Assembly: GCA_028877275.1 (NCBI GenBank)
Contig: JAPPFP010000020.1
Span: 1-64,000, forward strand
Length of the DNA stretch: 64,000 nucleotides
Direction of reading: 5' to 3'
Source of the DNA: Acidobacteriota bacterium
GTDB lineage: Bacteria; Acidobacteriota; Thermoanaerobaculia; Multivoradales; Multivoraceae
Shown here: one piece after another, positions 53,597 through 62,691 of the stretch
How the letters are laid out: every line of letters starts with the position of its first letter
Numbering within the stretch: the stretch's first letter is position 1
Made by a program: the position numbers and the translations under genes
Notes under the pieces: generated by a model
Seen by the model: only the letters and a program-made list of their open reading frames with translations
Told to the model about the DNA's origin: nothing
The model's database searches: none

Positions 53597-55396
53597 CTAG
53601 CTGCCGGGAGCGATCCAGACCGGCGACGACCAGGCGCGCTCCTGGATCGTCGCCGGAAGGGAGACGCGCGGCGCGACGCCGGCTTTCACGGCATCCCAAG
53701 TCGACCAGCGGCACGTCGGGTTCTCCAGGACCCGAACGTAGTAGAACGCGTGATGCCCGGCGTCGAAGTCGGGGTCGCGCCAGGTCGCTCCCAGCTCGGC
53801 GTCGCCGGCGTCCTGGCTGATCGCGCAGTTGGACAGGTCGACGGTGGCTCCGTTGTCCGGACATCGGTGGGTCCCGGGATCCGGCAGCAGGCCATCGGAG
53901 CAGGTGACGTCGAAGACCTGCTCGTGCGGGTCGCCGCCCTCGACCCAGCCCTTGACGATCTGGAGGCGCTGGAGCGGGGCGCCGGACGGGTCGCGCAGCG
54001 CGCGCACCGCGAACGCCGGACTGCCGCTTCGGTCGGCGTCGATCTCGCCCCCCATGGCGACGCCGCGCTCGTAGCCCACCGCCGCCATGTCGTCACGGGT
54101 GTGGAGGTCATCGGGCAGGCCATGGCCGGCGAACATCCGCACCCGGATGCGAGTGCCCGAGGTGGCGAAGGTCTCCTTGCGGCGCATAGCCGCATAGATG
54201 GCCTCCCGGGTGTTCTCCTCCGCCCAGACACCGGTCAGGCCCGAGTTGCTGTAGTAGCGGCGGAAGACCTCGCGATACGTCGGCACGCCGTCGACGACGC
54301 CGGCCGGGACCGAGCCCCTGCTGACCGGGTCGAAGTCGTGCACGCCGACCTTGCCGGTGTGCTTCTCCTCGTCGAAGACGAAACCCGAGTTGTGGGTGTC
54401 GCTGGCGCCGACGAATCCCAAGCGATACGGGTTGAAGCCCTCCTCGCTCTGAAACGCGATGCCGTCCAGCAGCGCCTGGCGGACGTAGCTGCCCCTGGGT
54501 CGGCTTTTGGCCCACATGCCGACGCGGAAAGGGAAGATCTCGAAGTCGGCCCACTCGTCGTTAGGCGACAGAAAGGGATGGGTCTCGGACGTGCCCTTGA
54601 CCTGCGTGATCTCGACGACCGGCTCGTTGCGCATCCGCTTCGTCGCGTAGTCGGCGTCGAGCGGGCCCCCGGCGAACGTCTCGGTCTGGAACATCCAGCC
54701 GTCCGAGCCGTTGGAGTTGTGCGGGATCGCCAGCGCCTCGATGCCCTCGTCGCGCAGGCGATCCATCCAGCTCCAGAGGTCCTCGGGATTCGCCGAATCG
54801 AGTCGGCTGAACGGTACCTGCGGCGCGCCGCCCCTGAAGATCACGTTCCGGTGCAGGTTGCCGCCGTCCCGCGACGGCGTGTACTCGTAACCGATGAAGG
54901 TCGTCAGGGTGCCCGGCCGGTAGTGGCGTTCCGCGGCGGCGACGATCTCCTGCCACGCGGACCGGAGCAGTTCCGGGTCATCGTGCCGGGCAACGAACTC
55001 CGAGGCGCCCGGCAGGTAGCCTCCCCGCGCCTTGACCGTCGTCGCGTCGACGTAGCGCTTGACCTCGGGGTCGTCCGCGAGCGGGTGGCCGGGGTCGGCG
55101 AGGGCGCGCAGGACCCCCAGGTACGCCGCGTGGTCCGTCACGGCGTAGAAGTCGAGGGGCCGGTCGAGCTGGATCTCGTTTCCCGAGGGATGCCTGATCG
55201 CCTCTCCGGCGGCGAACCGGTACGCGTCGTCGGGTGTCGTCCGCGTGGCGAACGAGAAGGCATCGAACGAGTAGGCGGTGTGCACGTGCAGGTCGCCGAA
55301 GAACGCCGAGCGCTCCTCCCCTGCGGCAGGTGAGAGCGAGGCGACGGCCGGGAGAGTCCCCAGGATCGCCGGCAGAAGGAGTCGAGGTGGTCGCAT
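53597..55396 (-). CDS. Exported DUF3604 protein (PHP-like)
   Basis: Exported protein of 599 aa with a Sec signal (PRLLLPAILGTLPAVASLSPAAG, to about residue 26). Core motifs: FFGDLHVHTAYSFDAF, VTDHAAYLG, TTFIGYEYTPSRDGGNLHRNV, ALAIPHNSNGSDG, GFVGASDTHNSG and TGVWAEENTREAIY; C-terminal cysteines in CSDGLLPDPGTHRCPDNGA. It is close to the lipoprotein at 31638 but not a lipoprotein itself. ATG at 55396 is chosen; GTG at 55402 would overlap the upstream stop. It is translationally linked to the PQQ-like gene. Confidence 0.9.
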   Translation of the reverse strand: MRPPRLLLPAILGTLPAVASLSPAAGEERSAFFGDLHVHTAYSFDAFSFATRTTPDDAYRFAAGEAIRHPSGNEIQLDRPLDFYAVTDHAAYLGVLRALADPGHPLADDPEVKRYVDATTVKARGGYLPGASEFVARHDDPELLRSAWQEIVAAAERHYRPGTLTTFIGYEYTPSRDGGNLHRNVIFRGGAPQVPFSRLDSANPEDLWSWMDRLRDEGIEALAIPHNSNGSDGWMFQTETFAGGPLDADYATKRMRNEPVVEITQVKGTSETHPFLSPNDEWADFEIFPFRVGMWAKSRPRGSYVRQALLDGIAFQSEEGFNPYRLGFVGASDTHNSGFVFDEEKHTGKVGVHDFDPVSRGSVPAGVVDGVPTYREVFRRYYSNSGLTGVWAEENTREAIYAAMRRKETFATSGTRIRVRMFAGHGLPDDLHTRDDMAAVGYERGVAMGGEIDADRSGSPAFAVRALRDPSGAPLQRLQIVKGWVEGGDPHEQVFDVTCSDGLLPDPGTHRCPDNGATVDLSNCAISQDAGDAELGATWRDPDFDAGHHAFYYVRVLENPTCRWSTWDAVKAGVAPRVSLPATIQERAWSSPVWIAPGS

Positions 55397-55398
55397 GG

Positions 55399-56742
55399 TC
55401 ACTCGTAGTCCGCCTGGTCCAACGACACGGAGATCATCTCCTCGTCGTTTCTGATGTAAACGTGCTTGTTGGCGTAAGCCGGGTGAACCCAGCTCACGTA
55501 GCGCAGTTCCCGCCGGTTGCCGGGTCTCGACGTGGGGGCGATGAGGTGCGTCCGGCTGATCTCTTCGTAACCGGCAGGACTCAGTCTGGCGATGATCAGG
55601 TCGCCGCGATCGTTGTTGATGAAGACCCGGTCGCCGTTCCGGACCAGGAAGCCGGACACCCAGCGCCGTCGTTCTCCGGTCGCTTCCTGCGTCTCCCAGA
55701 GACGCTCGCCGGTCTCGGCGTTCAGGCCGCGTAACTGGCCGTAGCTGCAGATGCCGTAGATGGTCCCGCCCTCGATGATCGGCGTCGCCAGCACGGCGTG
55801 CAGCCCGTCGGTCTGTATCTCACTGTTGCTCGAGCCCTTCCAGGCGACGGTGGCGCCCGGCCTGTCCTGGTCGAGTTTCAGCATCAGGGGTCCGTCGTAG
55901 AACGTCGTGAAGAACAGTTGCGATCCGACCTGCACCGGCGTCGCGACGGTCATCGCGCCGCCGACCGTGTAGGGCTGCCGCCAGTAGAACTCACCGTTGG
56001 TCGGATCGAGTGAAACGACCTCTTCGGGGTTCCAGACGATGAGCTGACGCGCGCCGCCTGCCTCGATGATGATCGGCTGCGCGACGCCGAGGTCCGCTTC
56101 ACTGTCCAGCGCGCGCCAGAGCTCCTCGCCGGTCATCTTGTCGAACGCCACGACCCGTGCGTTCTCCGGCCCGCCGACGAAACCGATGAGCCGCGGGCCG
56201 TCGACCAGGGGCGCGCTGGCGAAGCCCCAGTCGAAGCCCCACTGCAACCGGTCGACGCCGTAGTCCTCGGCGTAGCGCTTTCGCCAGAGGAGGGCGCCGG
56301 TCTCCACGTCGAACGCCGACAGGACGCCAGTGCGTCCCAGCGTGTAGACGCGGTCTCCATCGACCGTCGGGGTCGCGCCGGGACCCGTCTCCCACTGGAT
56401 CCCCGCGTAGTCCGCCTCCCATTCCTTCGTCCACAGGATGCGACCCGTCGCCTCGTCGAGCGCGAGCGCGCGTTCGGTTCCGCGCATGCCGTGCGTGGCT
56501 TCGAAATCGGTGATGAAGACGCGGCCGTCGGCCACGGCGGGGCCCGCGAACCCTGCCTTGATCGGGGTCCGCCAGAGCGCCTTGAGGCCATCGGCGGGGA
56601 ACTCCTCCAGGATTCCGGTCTCGTGCCAGACGCCGAGGCGGCCCTTGCCTCGAAACTCCGGCCAGTCGTCGGCACGTAGCTCCGTCGCAGCCACCAGGAT
56701 GGAGGCGACGCACGCAAGCGCGACCGTGAGTCTGCTGGTCAT
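55399..56742 (-). CDS. Exported PQQ-like beta-propeller protein
   Basis: Secreted propeller of 447 aa. Signal (RLTVALACVASILVAATELRA) then DWPEFRGKGRLGVW, the typical opener, and repeated blades such as ALDEATGRILWTKEW, AFDVETGALLWRKRY and GLNAETGERLWETQE. It is related to the proteins at 2730 and 61249. Function unknown; such proteins may bind metabolites or act with PQQ-like cofactors. ATG at 56742 has AGGGGG upstream. It is 10 bp after the MBL-fold gene and overlaps the DUF3604 gene's possible GTG start. Confidence 0.87.
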   Translation of the reverse strand: MTSRLTVALACVASILVAATELRADDWPEFRGKGRLGVWHETGILEEFPADGLKALWRTPIKAGFAGPAVADGRVFITDFEATHGMRGTERALALDEATGRILWTKEWEADYAGIQWETGPGATPTVDGDRVYTLGRTGVLSAFDVETGALLWRKRYAEDYGVDRLQWGFDWGFASAPLVDGPRLIGFVGGPENARVVAFDKMTGEELWRALDSEADLGVAQPIIIEAGGARQLIVWNPEEVVSLDPTNGEFYWRQPYTVGGAMTVATPVQVGSQLFFTTFYDGPLMLKLDQDRPGATVAWKGSSNSEIQTDGLHAVLATPIIEGGTIYGICSYGQLRGLNAETGERLWETQEATGERRRWVSGFLVRNGDRVFINNDRGDLIIARLSPAGYEEISRTHLIAPTSRPGNRRELRYVSWVHPAYANKHVYIRNDEEMISVSLDQADYE

Positions 56743-56752
56743 GCGCGGCCCC

Positions 56753-57709
56753 CTACCTGTTCGCCAGTTCGTCATAGATCGCCTCGATGTTCGCTCTCGC
56801 GTGTTCCATGCCGTAGTCCTCGTAGCGCTCAGGCAACTCGAGCGCCGCCGCCGCTTCCTCGACGCTCAGGCCGGCTCGAAAGGCTCTCCGCGTGGCCGCC
56901 AGAAAGTCGCGGTTGAAGTCGGCGTACTCCTCCAGATCCTCCCACGTCATGAACCCCGTCCAGGGGCGGTTCGCCCCCGTTTCCCGGCGACCCCGTCCGG
57001 CGTACGTCACGGGTGGCTCGCCGTGGCCGGTGACGACAAGCCTCACACCCGTGATCCCGGCAACCGCCTTCGCCAGCGTCTCGGGAAAGGCCACGCCGCT
57101 CCCGCCGTTCCGCGTGTCGATGACCGGCGTCGCTTTCGAGGGGAACAGCCCTCCCATGTACGCCACCCCCTTGGCGGGGAAAACGACGAGGACGTCGCCA
57201 TCGGTGTGGGCCGCGCCGAAGTGGTAGAGCTCGATGCGATCGATGTCCTCGAGCAGCGAGAACCGGTCGGCGAACGTCTTCGTGGGCAACGAGGCGGCGT
57301 TCGTACCCGAGTAGAGGTCCATCCGGGCCATGTTCGCCCTGGTGTTCTCGTGCGCCACGATCAGGGCGGCGTCCCCGAACTCGCCGTTGCTGCCGGCGTG
57401 ATCCGGATGCGCGTGGGTGTTGATGATCGTCGTCACCGGGAGATCGGTCACCCCGTCGAGGGCGTCCCGCACCGGCTGGCCCCAGCCCGGCGGCTTCGTG
57501 TCGATCAACACCACGCCGCCGTTGATCTCGTCGATGAGCGCCAGCGAGTTGGCGCCGCCGCCCGAGAGATGGTAGAGGGTGTCCATCACGCCCAAGGTGT
57601 CGATCCGGACCGTCTTCGGGTCCTGCGTCTGACCGCGCGCTCCGACTCCCGCCAGCAACACCAGTGACACAGCCACGAGCCTCACGTCCAGTCTCACGCA
57701 CCGTTTCAT
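56753..57709 (-). CDS. Exported MBL-fold metallo-hydrolase
   Basis: Metallo-beta-lactamase-fold hydrolase of 318 aa with a Sec signal (VRLVAVSLVLLAGVGARGQ, residues 8-26). The zinc motif is THAHPDHAG, followed by HTDGDV and LVVTGHGEP, giving a full set of ligands. The substrate could be a lactone, thioester, sulfate ester or phosphodiester; nothing in the sequence decides. The ATG at 57709 has GGGGAGGAAG upstream. It is the first gene of a minus-strand unit with the propeller and DUF3604 genes, and divergent (37 bp) from the VOC operon. Confidence 0.9.
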   Translation of the reverse strand: MKRCVRLDVRLVAVSLVLLAGVGARGQTQDPKTVRIDTLGVMDTLYHLSGGGANSLALIDEINGGVVLIDTKPPGWGQPVRDALDGVTDLPVTTIINTHAHPDHAGSNGEFGDAALIVAHENTRANMARMDLYSGTNAASLPTKTFADRFSLLEDIDRIELYHFGAAHTDGDVLVVFPAKGVAYMGGLFPSKATPVIDTRNGGSGVAFPETLAKAVAGITGVRLVVTGHGEPPVTYAGRGRRETGANRPWTGFMTWEDLEEYADFNRDFLAATRRAFRAGLSVEEAAAALELPERYEDYGMEHARANIEAIYDELANR

Positions 57710-57746
57710 CAGCTTCCTCCCCGGGGAACGTGTGGCAAGGTAGCAA

Positions 57747-58958
57747 ATGATGTCCACAGGCAGCTCGATGGATCGACGCCGCTTCCTGGAGGGAGCAGTC
57801 GTCACGGCCGGGGCTTGCCTGGGAGTGGGTTCGGCGCGGGCGGCGACAGGCGCCGACATCGTGTCGCCCTCCGACTTCGCCCACCTGGCGGTGAGAGTCG
57901 GCGACCTGAAGGAGGCAGTGGCCTTCTACGACACCGTCCTTCGTTGCCGTCCCCACCACGTCGCCAGCCGGCCGGACGCGCCTTCGCGCGGCGGCGCCTG
58001 GTGCTCCTACGACATCGAGCACCATCGCGTCTCGATCTTCGGGCGAGGCGGCAAGCCGGTGCCCGAAACCGGTCTTCTCGGCTGGGACCGCTTCACGTTC
58101 AGCTACGACTCCCTCACCGAACTCGGCGCGAACTACCACGCGCTGAAGGCAGGGGGCATCGAGCCACGCGCGGCCAGACGCTACGGTGACAGCGCTTCGC
58201 TTCTCTACACCGACCCCAGCGGCAATCGCATCGAGATGCTCCTCGACCGCTTCGATCGAATCGAGGACCTCGAGCCCTACCTGGGGGAGGCGGCAGGCCT
58301 GGAGAAATCCGCCGCCGGAGTCGACTTCGATCCGGCCAGTCTGCCGGCTCCGGGCGGTGCGGCGTCCGCGGAGAACGAAACCGTCGCACCCTCCGAACTT
58401 GTCCACACCGTCATTCGCACCAAGCAACTGGAGCCGATGGTCGACTGGTACGTGCGGGCGCTCGGCTGCGAGGTCGCCGAACGCAGCGAGACGCTGGCCC
58501 TGCTCCGCTTCGACCACCGCCTTCTGCGCATCCTGCTCGTCGAAGACAGGAAGCGGGAGCGCGGCGCCGGCAACCAGGGCTACGATCACTTCGCCTTCGA
58601 GTACAGAACCATGGACGAACTCGTCGTGCGTACCTATGCCCGACTCAAAGAGAGTGGCGTCAAACCCTACTGGTGCACCAACCACGGCATGACCACCTCG
58701 ATCTACTACACCGACCCCGACGGCAACAGGGTCGAGACGCAGGTGGACAACTTTCCCACGAAGGCGGAGGGCCTGGCCTACATCAGGGGCCCCGACTTCG
58801 CCCGCAACCCGGTCGGCATCGACTTCGACCCCCACGAGATGGTCGACAAGGTACGCGGCGGCGCGTCCTACGAAGAGATGCACCATCGCGTCGAAGGACC
58901 ACGCACGACCCCGCCGCCGCGTCCCGTCGAGGGCGTGCACTACCAGGGAGCACCATGA
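57747..58958 (+). CDS. Tat-exported protein with two VOC (glyoxalase/extradiol dioxygenase-like) domains
   Basis: Exported protein of 403 aa. The Tat motif is MDRRRFLEGAVVTAGACLG (an internal Met at 57768 could be the start). Two vicinal-oxygen-chelate domains follow: one from FAHLAVRVGDLKEAVAFYDTVL to YTDPSGNRIEML (about 45-165), and one from ELVHTVIRTKQLEPMVDWYVRALG to YTDPDGNRVETQ (about 215-335). His and Glu ligands are present in both (AHLAV...RIEM; VHTVI...RVET). Each looks like a catechol-2,3-dioxygenase or lactoylglutathione-lyase-type domain. Export of such a protein is uncommon. It is coupled to a cyclase-family lipoprotein gene by ATGA overlap. Confidence 0.87.
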   Translation: MMSTGSSMDRRRFLEGAVVTAGACLGVGSARAATGADIVSPSDFAHLAVRVGDLKEAVAFYDTVLRCRPHHVASRPDAPSRGGAWCSYDIEHHRVSIFGRGGKPVPETGLLGWDRFTFSYDSLTELGANYHALKAGGIEPRAARRYGDSASLLYTDPSGNRIEMLLDRFDRIEDLEPYLGEAAGLEKSAAGVDFDPASLPAPGGAASAENETVAPSELVHTVIRTKQLEPMVDWYVRALGCEVAERSETLALLRFDHRLLRILLVEDRKRERGAGNQGYDHFAFEYRTMDELVVRTYARLKESGVKPYWCTNHGMTTSIYYTDPDGNRVETQVDNFPTKAEGLAYIRGPDFARNPVGIDFDPHEMVDKVRGGASYEEMHHRVEGPRTTPPPRPVEGVHYQGAP

Positions 58959-60004
58959 AAGCCACACATCTGACGCTCGGCATTGCGTGCACACTGCTGA
59001 CTGGCGCCTGCGCGGCGACCCCGGAGGAGGCGATTGAGCCGGCATCCTCGCCGGAACCCGTTCCAAGCTACTCGCCCGAATCGCGCGGCCTCACCCAGGC
59101 GGACATCGAGCGCCTGATGGAGGAGCTCTCGAACTGGGGCCGCTGGGGCGACGACGACCAGTTGGGGACCGCCAACCTGATCACCCCGGAGAAGCGCCTC
59201 GAGGCCCTGGCCCTGGCGACGGAGGGCATCTCCGTCTCGCTCGCCCATCCCCTGATCATCGAGGAGGCCGTCGACGTGCCCCTGCCGTTCGAGCGCGCGA
59301 TCCTGGCTCTTCCCGATCCCGACGAGGAGCCCGCGTTTCGCGGCGGCGTGAGCGATCGCTACGAGATCAGCTACCACGGCTACTCGCACAGCCACATCGA
59401 CGCCCTGTGCCACATCCTCTACAAGGGGAAGATGTACAACGGCTACTCGCAGGACACGGTGACCGAGGAGGGCTGCACGCGGTCTTCGATCTTCAACCTC
59501 CGGGGCGGGATCGTCACGAGGGGCATCGTCTTCGACATCCCCCGCCTGAAGGGCGTGCCGTATCTCGAGCCGGGAACGCCGATCTACACCGAGGACCTCG
59601 AGGCCTTCGAGGAGATGGCCGGACTCCGCGTCCGCCCGGGCGACGCCGTCTTCATCCGTACCGGCCGCTGGGCGCGGCGCGCCGAAGTCGGACCCTGGGC
59701 GGTGTCCCAGAACGCGGCCGGCCTCCACGCCTCGACGATGCCCTGGGTTCGCTCCCGCGACATCTCGTTCATCGGCTCCGATGCGGCGCTCGACGTCGTT
59801 CCGTCGCTGGTGGAGGGCGTCGACCTTCCGGTTCACATCCTGACGATCGTCGCCATGGGCATCGACATCTTCGACAACCAGGACCTCGAAGCCGTCGCCG
59901 CGACGGCGGCCGAGCTGGGTCGCTGGGAGTTCCTGCTCGTGGCGGGGCCGCTGGCCGTCGAAACCGGAACCGGCTCGCCGATCAACGCACTGGCGATTTT
60001 CTGA
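58955..60004 (+). CDS. Lipoprotein cyclase-family hydrolase
   Basis: Cyclase/kynurenine-formamidase-like protein (PF04199) of 349 aa with a lipobox (LLTGAC, Cys near residue 19), so it is anchored in a membrane. The metal motif HGYSHSHIDALCH keeps the H-x3-H-x-D-x3-H pattern. It also has WGRWGDDDQLGTANLITPEKR, the signature of the longer cyclase subgroup. It would hydrolyse an amide or lactone in the periplasm. Coupled to the exported VOC gene, so the pair may act one after another on a ring compound. 21 bp separate it from the acyl-CoA dehydrogenase gene. Confidence 0.9.
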   Translation: MKATHLTLGIACTLLTGACAATPEEAIEPASSPEPVPSYSPESRGLTQADIERLMEELSNWGRWGDDDQLGTANLITPEKRLEALALATEGISVSLAHPLIIEEAVDVPLPFERAILALPDPDEEPAFRGGVSDRYEISYHGYSHSHIDALCHILYKGKMYNGYSQDTVTEEGCTRSSIFNLRGGIVTRGIVFDIPRLKGVPYLEPGTPIYTEDLEAFEEMAGLRVRPGDAVFIRTGRWARRAEVGPWAVSQNAAGLHASTMPWVRSRDISFIGSDAALDVVPSLVEGVDLPVHILTIVAMGIDIFDNQDLEAVAATAAELGRWEFLLVAGPLAVETGTGSPINALAIF

Positions 60005-60025
60005 GTACTTCCTGAAGGAGAGACG

Positions 60026-61252
60026 ATGATCGATTTCGAGATTCCAGCAGAGAGCAAGGCGGTGCGCGCCAAGGTGCGCGACTTCGTCCAGAACGAGTGC
60101 ATCCCGGCAGAGGAGGGATGCACTCCGGAGAACTTCGACGAGGTGCTGGCCGCGCTCCGCAAGAAGGCGAGGTCGCAGGGGCTGTGGTGCCCCTTCATCC
60201 CGGAGGAGTACGGCGGCATGGGGCTGAAGCCGCTGGCCAACGCCCTGGTCCAGATGGAACTCGGCGAGAGCTTCCTCGGAGCGCTCTCCCTCAACACGCA
60301 GGGTCCCGACGACGCGACCATGCTGACGCTGCTCGAGAACGGCACCGAGGACCAGAAGGAACGCTTCCTGAAGCCGCTGCTGGCGGGCGAGAAGCGCATC
60401 TGCTACTCGATGACGGAGCGAGCCGCCGGCGCCGACGCCACGGGCATGCAGACCTCGGCCGTTCTCGACGGCGACAACTACGTGCTGAACGGCGAGAAGT
60501 GGTTCAGCTCCTCCGCGAGCGTCGCCGACTTCGCCCTGGTCATGGCGAAGACCGATCCCGACGTCGCCCGCCACCGGCAGTTCTCGACGTTTCTCGTCGA
60601 ACTGCCGAACCCCGGCTACAGGATCGTCCGCGACATCGAGACGATGCAGCCGCACACCGAACTCGGCGTGAAGCTCGGAGGTTCGCACTCGGAGATCCGC
60701 ATCGAGAACCTCATCGTCCCGAAGGAGAACCTCCTCGGCGGCCGCGGCCAGGGCTTCGCGATGGGCCAGCACCGCCTCGCCTACGGGCGGCTGCGCCACG
60801 GCATGCACAACGTGGCACTGGCGCAGCGCGCCCTCGACCTCGCCGTCGGCCACACCATCAAGCGCGTGACCTTCGGCAAGCGCCTGGCCGACCGCCAGGG
60901 TGTTCGCTGGATGCTCGCCGACTGCGCCGCCGAGCTCTACAAGGCCCGGCTCATGCTGCTCCACATCGCCTACAAGGCGGAGAACGGCATGGACCTGCGC
61001 ATCGAGAACGGCATCGCCAAGGTCTTCCTCGCCAACATGGTGCACCAGGTGGTCGACACCGCGATCCAGCTCCACGGCGCCCTCGGCTACAGCATGGACA
61101 CGCCCCTGGCCCGCTGGTATCGCGGCATCCGCGCGCAGCGTCTGGCGGACGGGCCGGACGAGGTCCATCGCTGGCGCAGCGGCAAGAACGTCGTGCAGGC
61201 GTTCGAGGCGCACGGCACCTGCGCGTCCGCCTGCGGCGGCGATCTGCTTTGA
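60026..61252 (+). CDS. Acyl-CoA dehydrogenase
   Basis: FAD-dependent acyl-CoA dehydrogenase of 408 aa, cytoplasmic. FAD- and substrate-binding parts: CYSMTERAAGADATGMQT, LNGEKWFSSSASVADF, RLAYGRLRHGMHNVALAQRA, and the C-terminal QLHGALGYSMDTPLARWYRGIR. The end RLADGPDEVHRW is like the ACAD10/11-type group, where the catalytic residue is not at the usual C-terminal Glu. The substrate chain length cannot be told. Strong Shine-Dalgarno (AAGGAGAG). The stop overlaps the TTG of the next gene. Its position after two exported enzymes suggests the product is imported and activated to a CoA ester. Confidence 0.92.
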   Translation: MIDFEIPAESKAVRAKVRDFVQNECIPAEEGCTPENFDEVLAALRKKARSQGLWCPFIPEEYGGMGLKPLANALVQMELGESFLGALSLNTQGPDDATMLTLLENGTEDQKERFLKPLLAGEKRICYSMTERAAGADATGMQTSAVLDGDNYVLNGEKWFSSSASVADFALVMAKTDPDVARHRQFSTFLVELPNPGYRIVRDIETMQPHTELGVKLGGSHSEIRIENLIVPKENLLGGRGQGFAMGQHRLAYGRLRHGMHNVALAQRALDLAVGHTIKRVTFGKRLADRQGVRWMLADCAAELYKARLMLLHIAYKAENGMDLRIENGIAKVFLANMVHQVVDTAIQLHGALGYSMDTPLARWYRGIRAQRLADGPDEVHRWRSGKNVVQAFEAHGTCASACGGDLL

Positions 61253-62691
61253 GTCGTCCCGCGCTAGCGCTAGGGCTCCTGAGCACCCTTGCCCTCGCGC
61301 CGGTCGCCACGGCCGAGACCGCCGAGTGGTCGCGATTCCGGGGACCGAACGGCGGCGGCGCCATCGACGCGGGCGCCCTGCCGGTCGAGGTGGGGCCCGA
61401 CCGCAACCTCCTCTGGCGGACCAAACTCCCGGCCGGCGACTCCTCGCCGGTCCTGAGCGCCGACCGGATCTTCCTGACCGCCTCGGAAGGCGAAGCCCTC
61501 TACACGATCGCCCTCGACCGCGAGACCGGCTCGGAGCTCTGGCGGCGCGAGGCTCCGAGGCCACGGACCGAGACGCTCGACAACCGCAACGGACCGGCTT
61601 CGCCGTCGCCCGTCACGGACGGCGAGCGCGTCTGGGTCTTCTTCGGCGACTTCGGCCTGCTCTGCTACACGGTCGGCGGCGAAGAACTCTGGCGCCATCC
61701 GCTCGGTCCCTTCGACAACATCTACGGCATGGGCGCGTCGCCGATCCTCGCCGCGGGCAACGTGGTTCTCGTCGTCGACCAGCAGCGGGGCTCCCACGTC
61801 CTGGCCGTGGACGCCGGGTCCGGCGAACTGGCATGGCGCACCGAGCGGCCGGCCGCGCGAAGCGGCCACTCGACGCCGGTGCTCCACCGCCCCGACGGTG
61901 GTGAGCTCCAGGTCGTCGTGCCGGGCTCGTTCTTCCTCACCAGCTACTCGGCCGAAACGGGCGAGCGCCTGTGGTGGGTGAGCGGCCTCTCGTTCGAGAT
62001 GAAGTCGACGCCCGCGGTCGAGGAGGGCATCCTCTTCATCAACGGCTACGCCATGCCCCTGAACGAGGAAGGGCGTCACGTCCGGCTCGATCCCTTCCCG
62101 GAAGTCGTCGCCACGCACGACGGCGACGGCGACGGGAAGCTCTCGGAGGACGAAGCGCCGGAAGGCCTGGTCCGCAACGTCTTCTCCTACTTCGACCTGG
62201 CCGGGGACGGCCTCCTCGACCAGGGCGACTGGACGTACTTCCAGTCGGCCCTCGACACCCGCAACAACATCCTCGCCGTCGAGCTGCCGGCGGCGGGCCT
62301 GCGAGGCGACCTGACCGCCAGCCACGTCCGGTGGACCTACCACCGCAAGATCCCCCAGCTCCCGTCACCGATCGTCGACGACGGAGTCCTCCTCATGGTC
62401 GACGACAGCGGCATCACGACGACGCTCCGCTCCGCGACGGGAGAGCTGATCGAGCAGGGCCGGCTTGAGGGAGCGGTCGACAGCTACTACGCCTCGCCGA
62501 TCGTGGCCGACGGCAAGTTCTACCTGCTCTCGAGATCTGGCAAGCTCGTCGTGCTGCCGACCGATGGCTCACTCGAGCCGCTGGCCGTGTCGGATCTCGA
62601 CGACCTGGCCACGGCGACACCGGCGGTCGACGGAACGACAATGTACCTCCGAACCCGAAGCGCGCTGTGGGCCTTTCAAGCGACGCGGTAG
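61249..62691 (+). CDS. Exported PQQ-like propeller with EF-hand loops
   Basis: Secreted protein of 480 aa. TTG at 61249 overlaps the previous stop (TTGA) and starts a signal (RPALALGLLSTLALAPVATAE, to about residue 24), followed by EWSRFRGPNGGG and PQQ-like blades (IALDRETGSELWRRE, AVDAGSGELAWRTE). Between blades at about residues 290-331 are two EF-hand-like calcium loops, DGDGDGKLSEDE (all ligands present) and DLAGDGLLDQGD (less complete). This combination is rare; calcium may stabilise the fold or regulate binding. It overlaps the dioxygenase gene by 25 bp. Related to propellers at 2730 and 55399. Confidence 0.88.
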   Translation: MSRPALALGLLSTLALAPVATAETAEWSRFRGPNGGGAIDAGALPVEVGPDRNLLWRTKLPAGDSSPVLSADRIFLTASEGEALYTIALDRETGSELWRREAPRPRTETLDNRNGPASPSPVTDGERVWVFFGDFGLLCYTVGGEELWRHPLGPFDNIYGMGASPILAAGNVVLVVDQQRGSHVLAVDAGSGELAWRTERPAARSGHSTPVLHRPDGGELQVVVPGSFFLTSYSAETGERLWWVSGLSFEMKSTPAVEEGILFINGYAMPLNEEGRHVRLDPFPEVVATHDGDGDGKLSEDEAPEGLVRNVFSYFDLAGDGLLDQGDWTYFQSALDTRNNILAVELPAAGLRGDLTASHVRWTYHRKIPQLPSPIVDDGVLLMVDDSGITTTLRSATGELIEQGRLEGAVDSYYASPIVADGKFYLLSRSGKLVVLPTDGSLEPLAVSDLDDLATATPAVDGTTMYLRTRSALWAFQATR

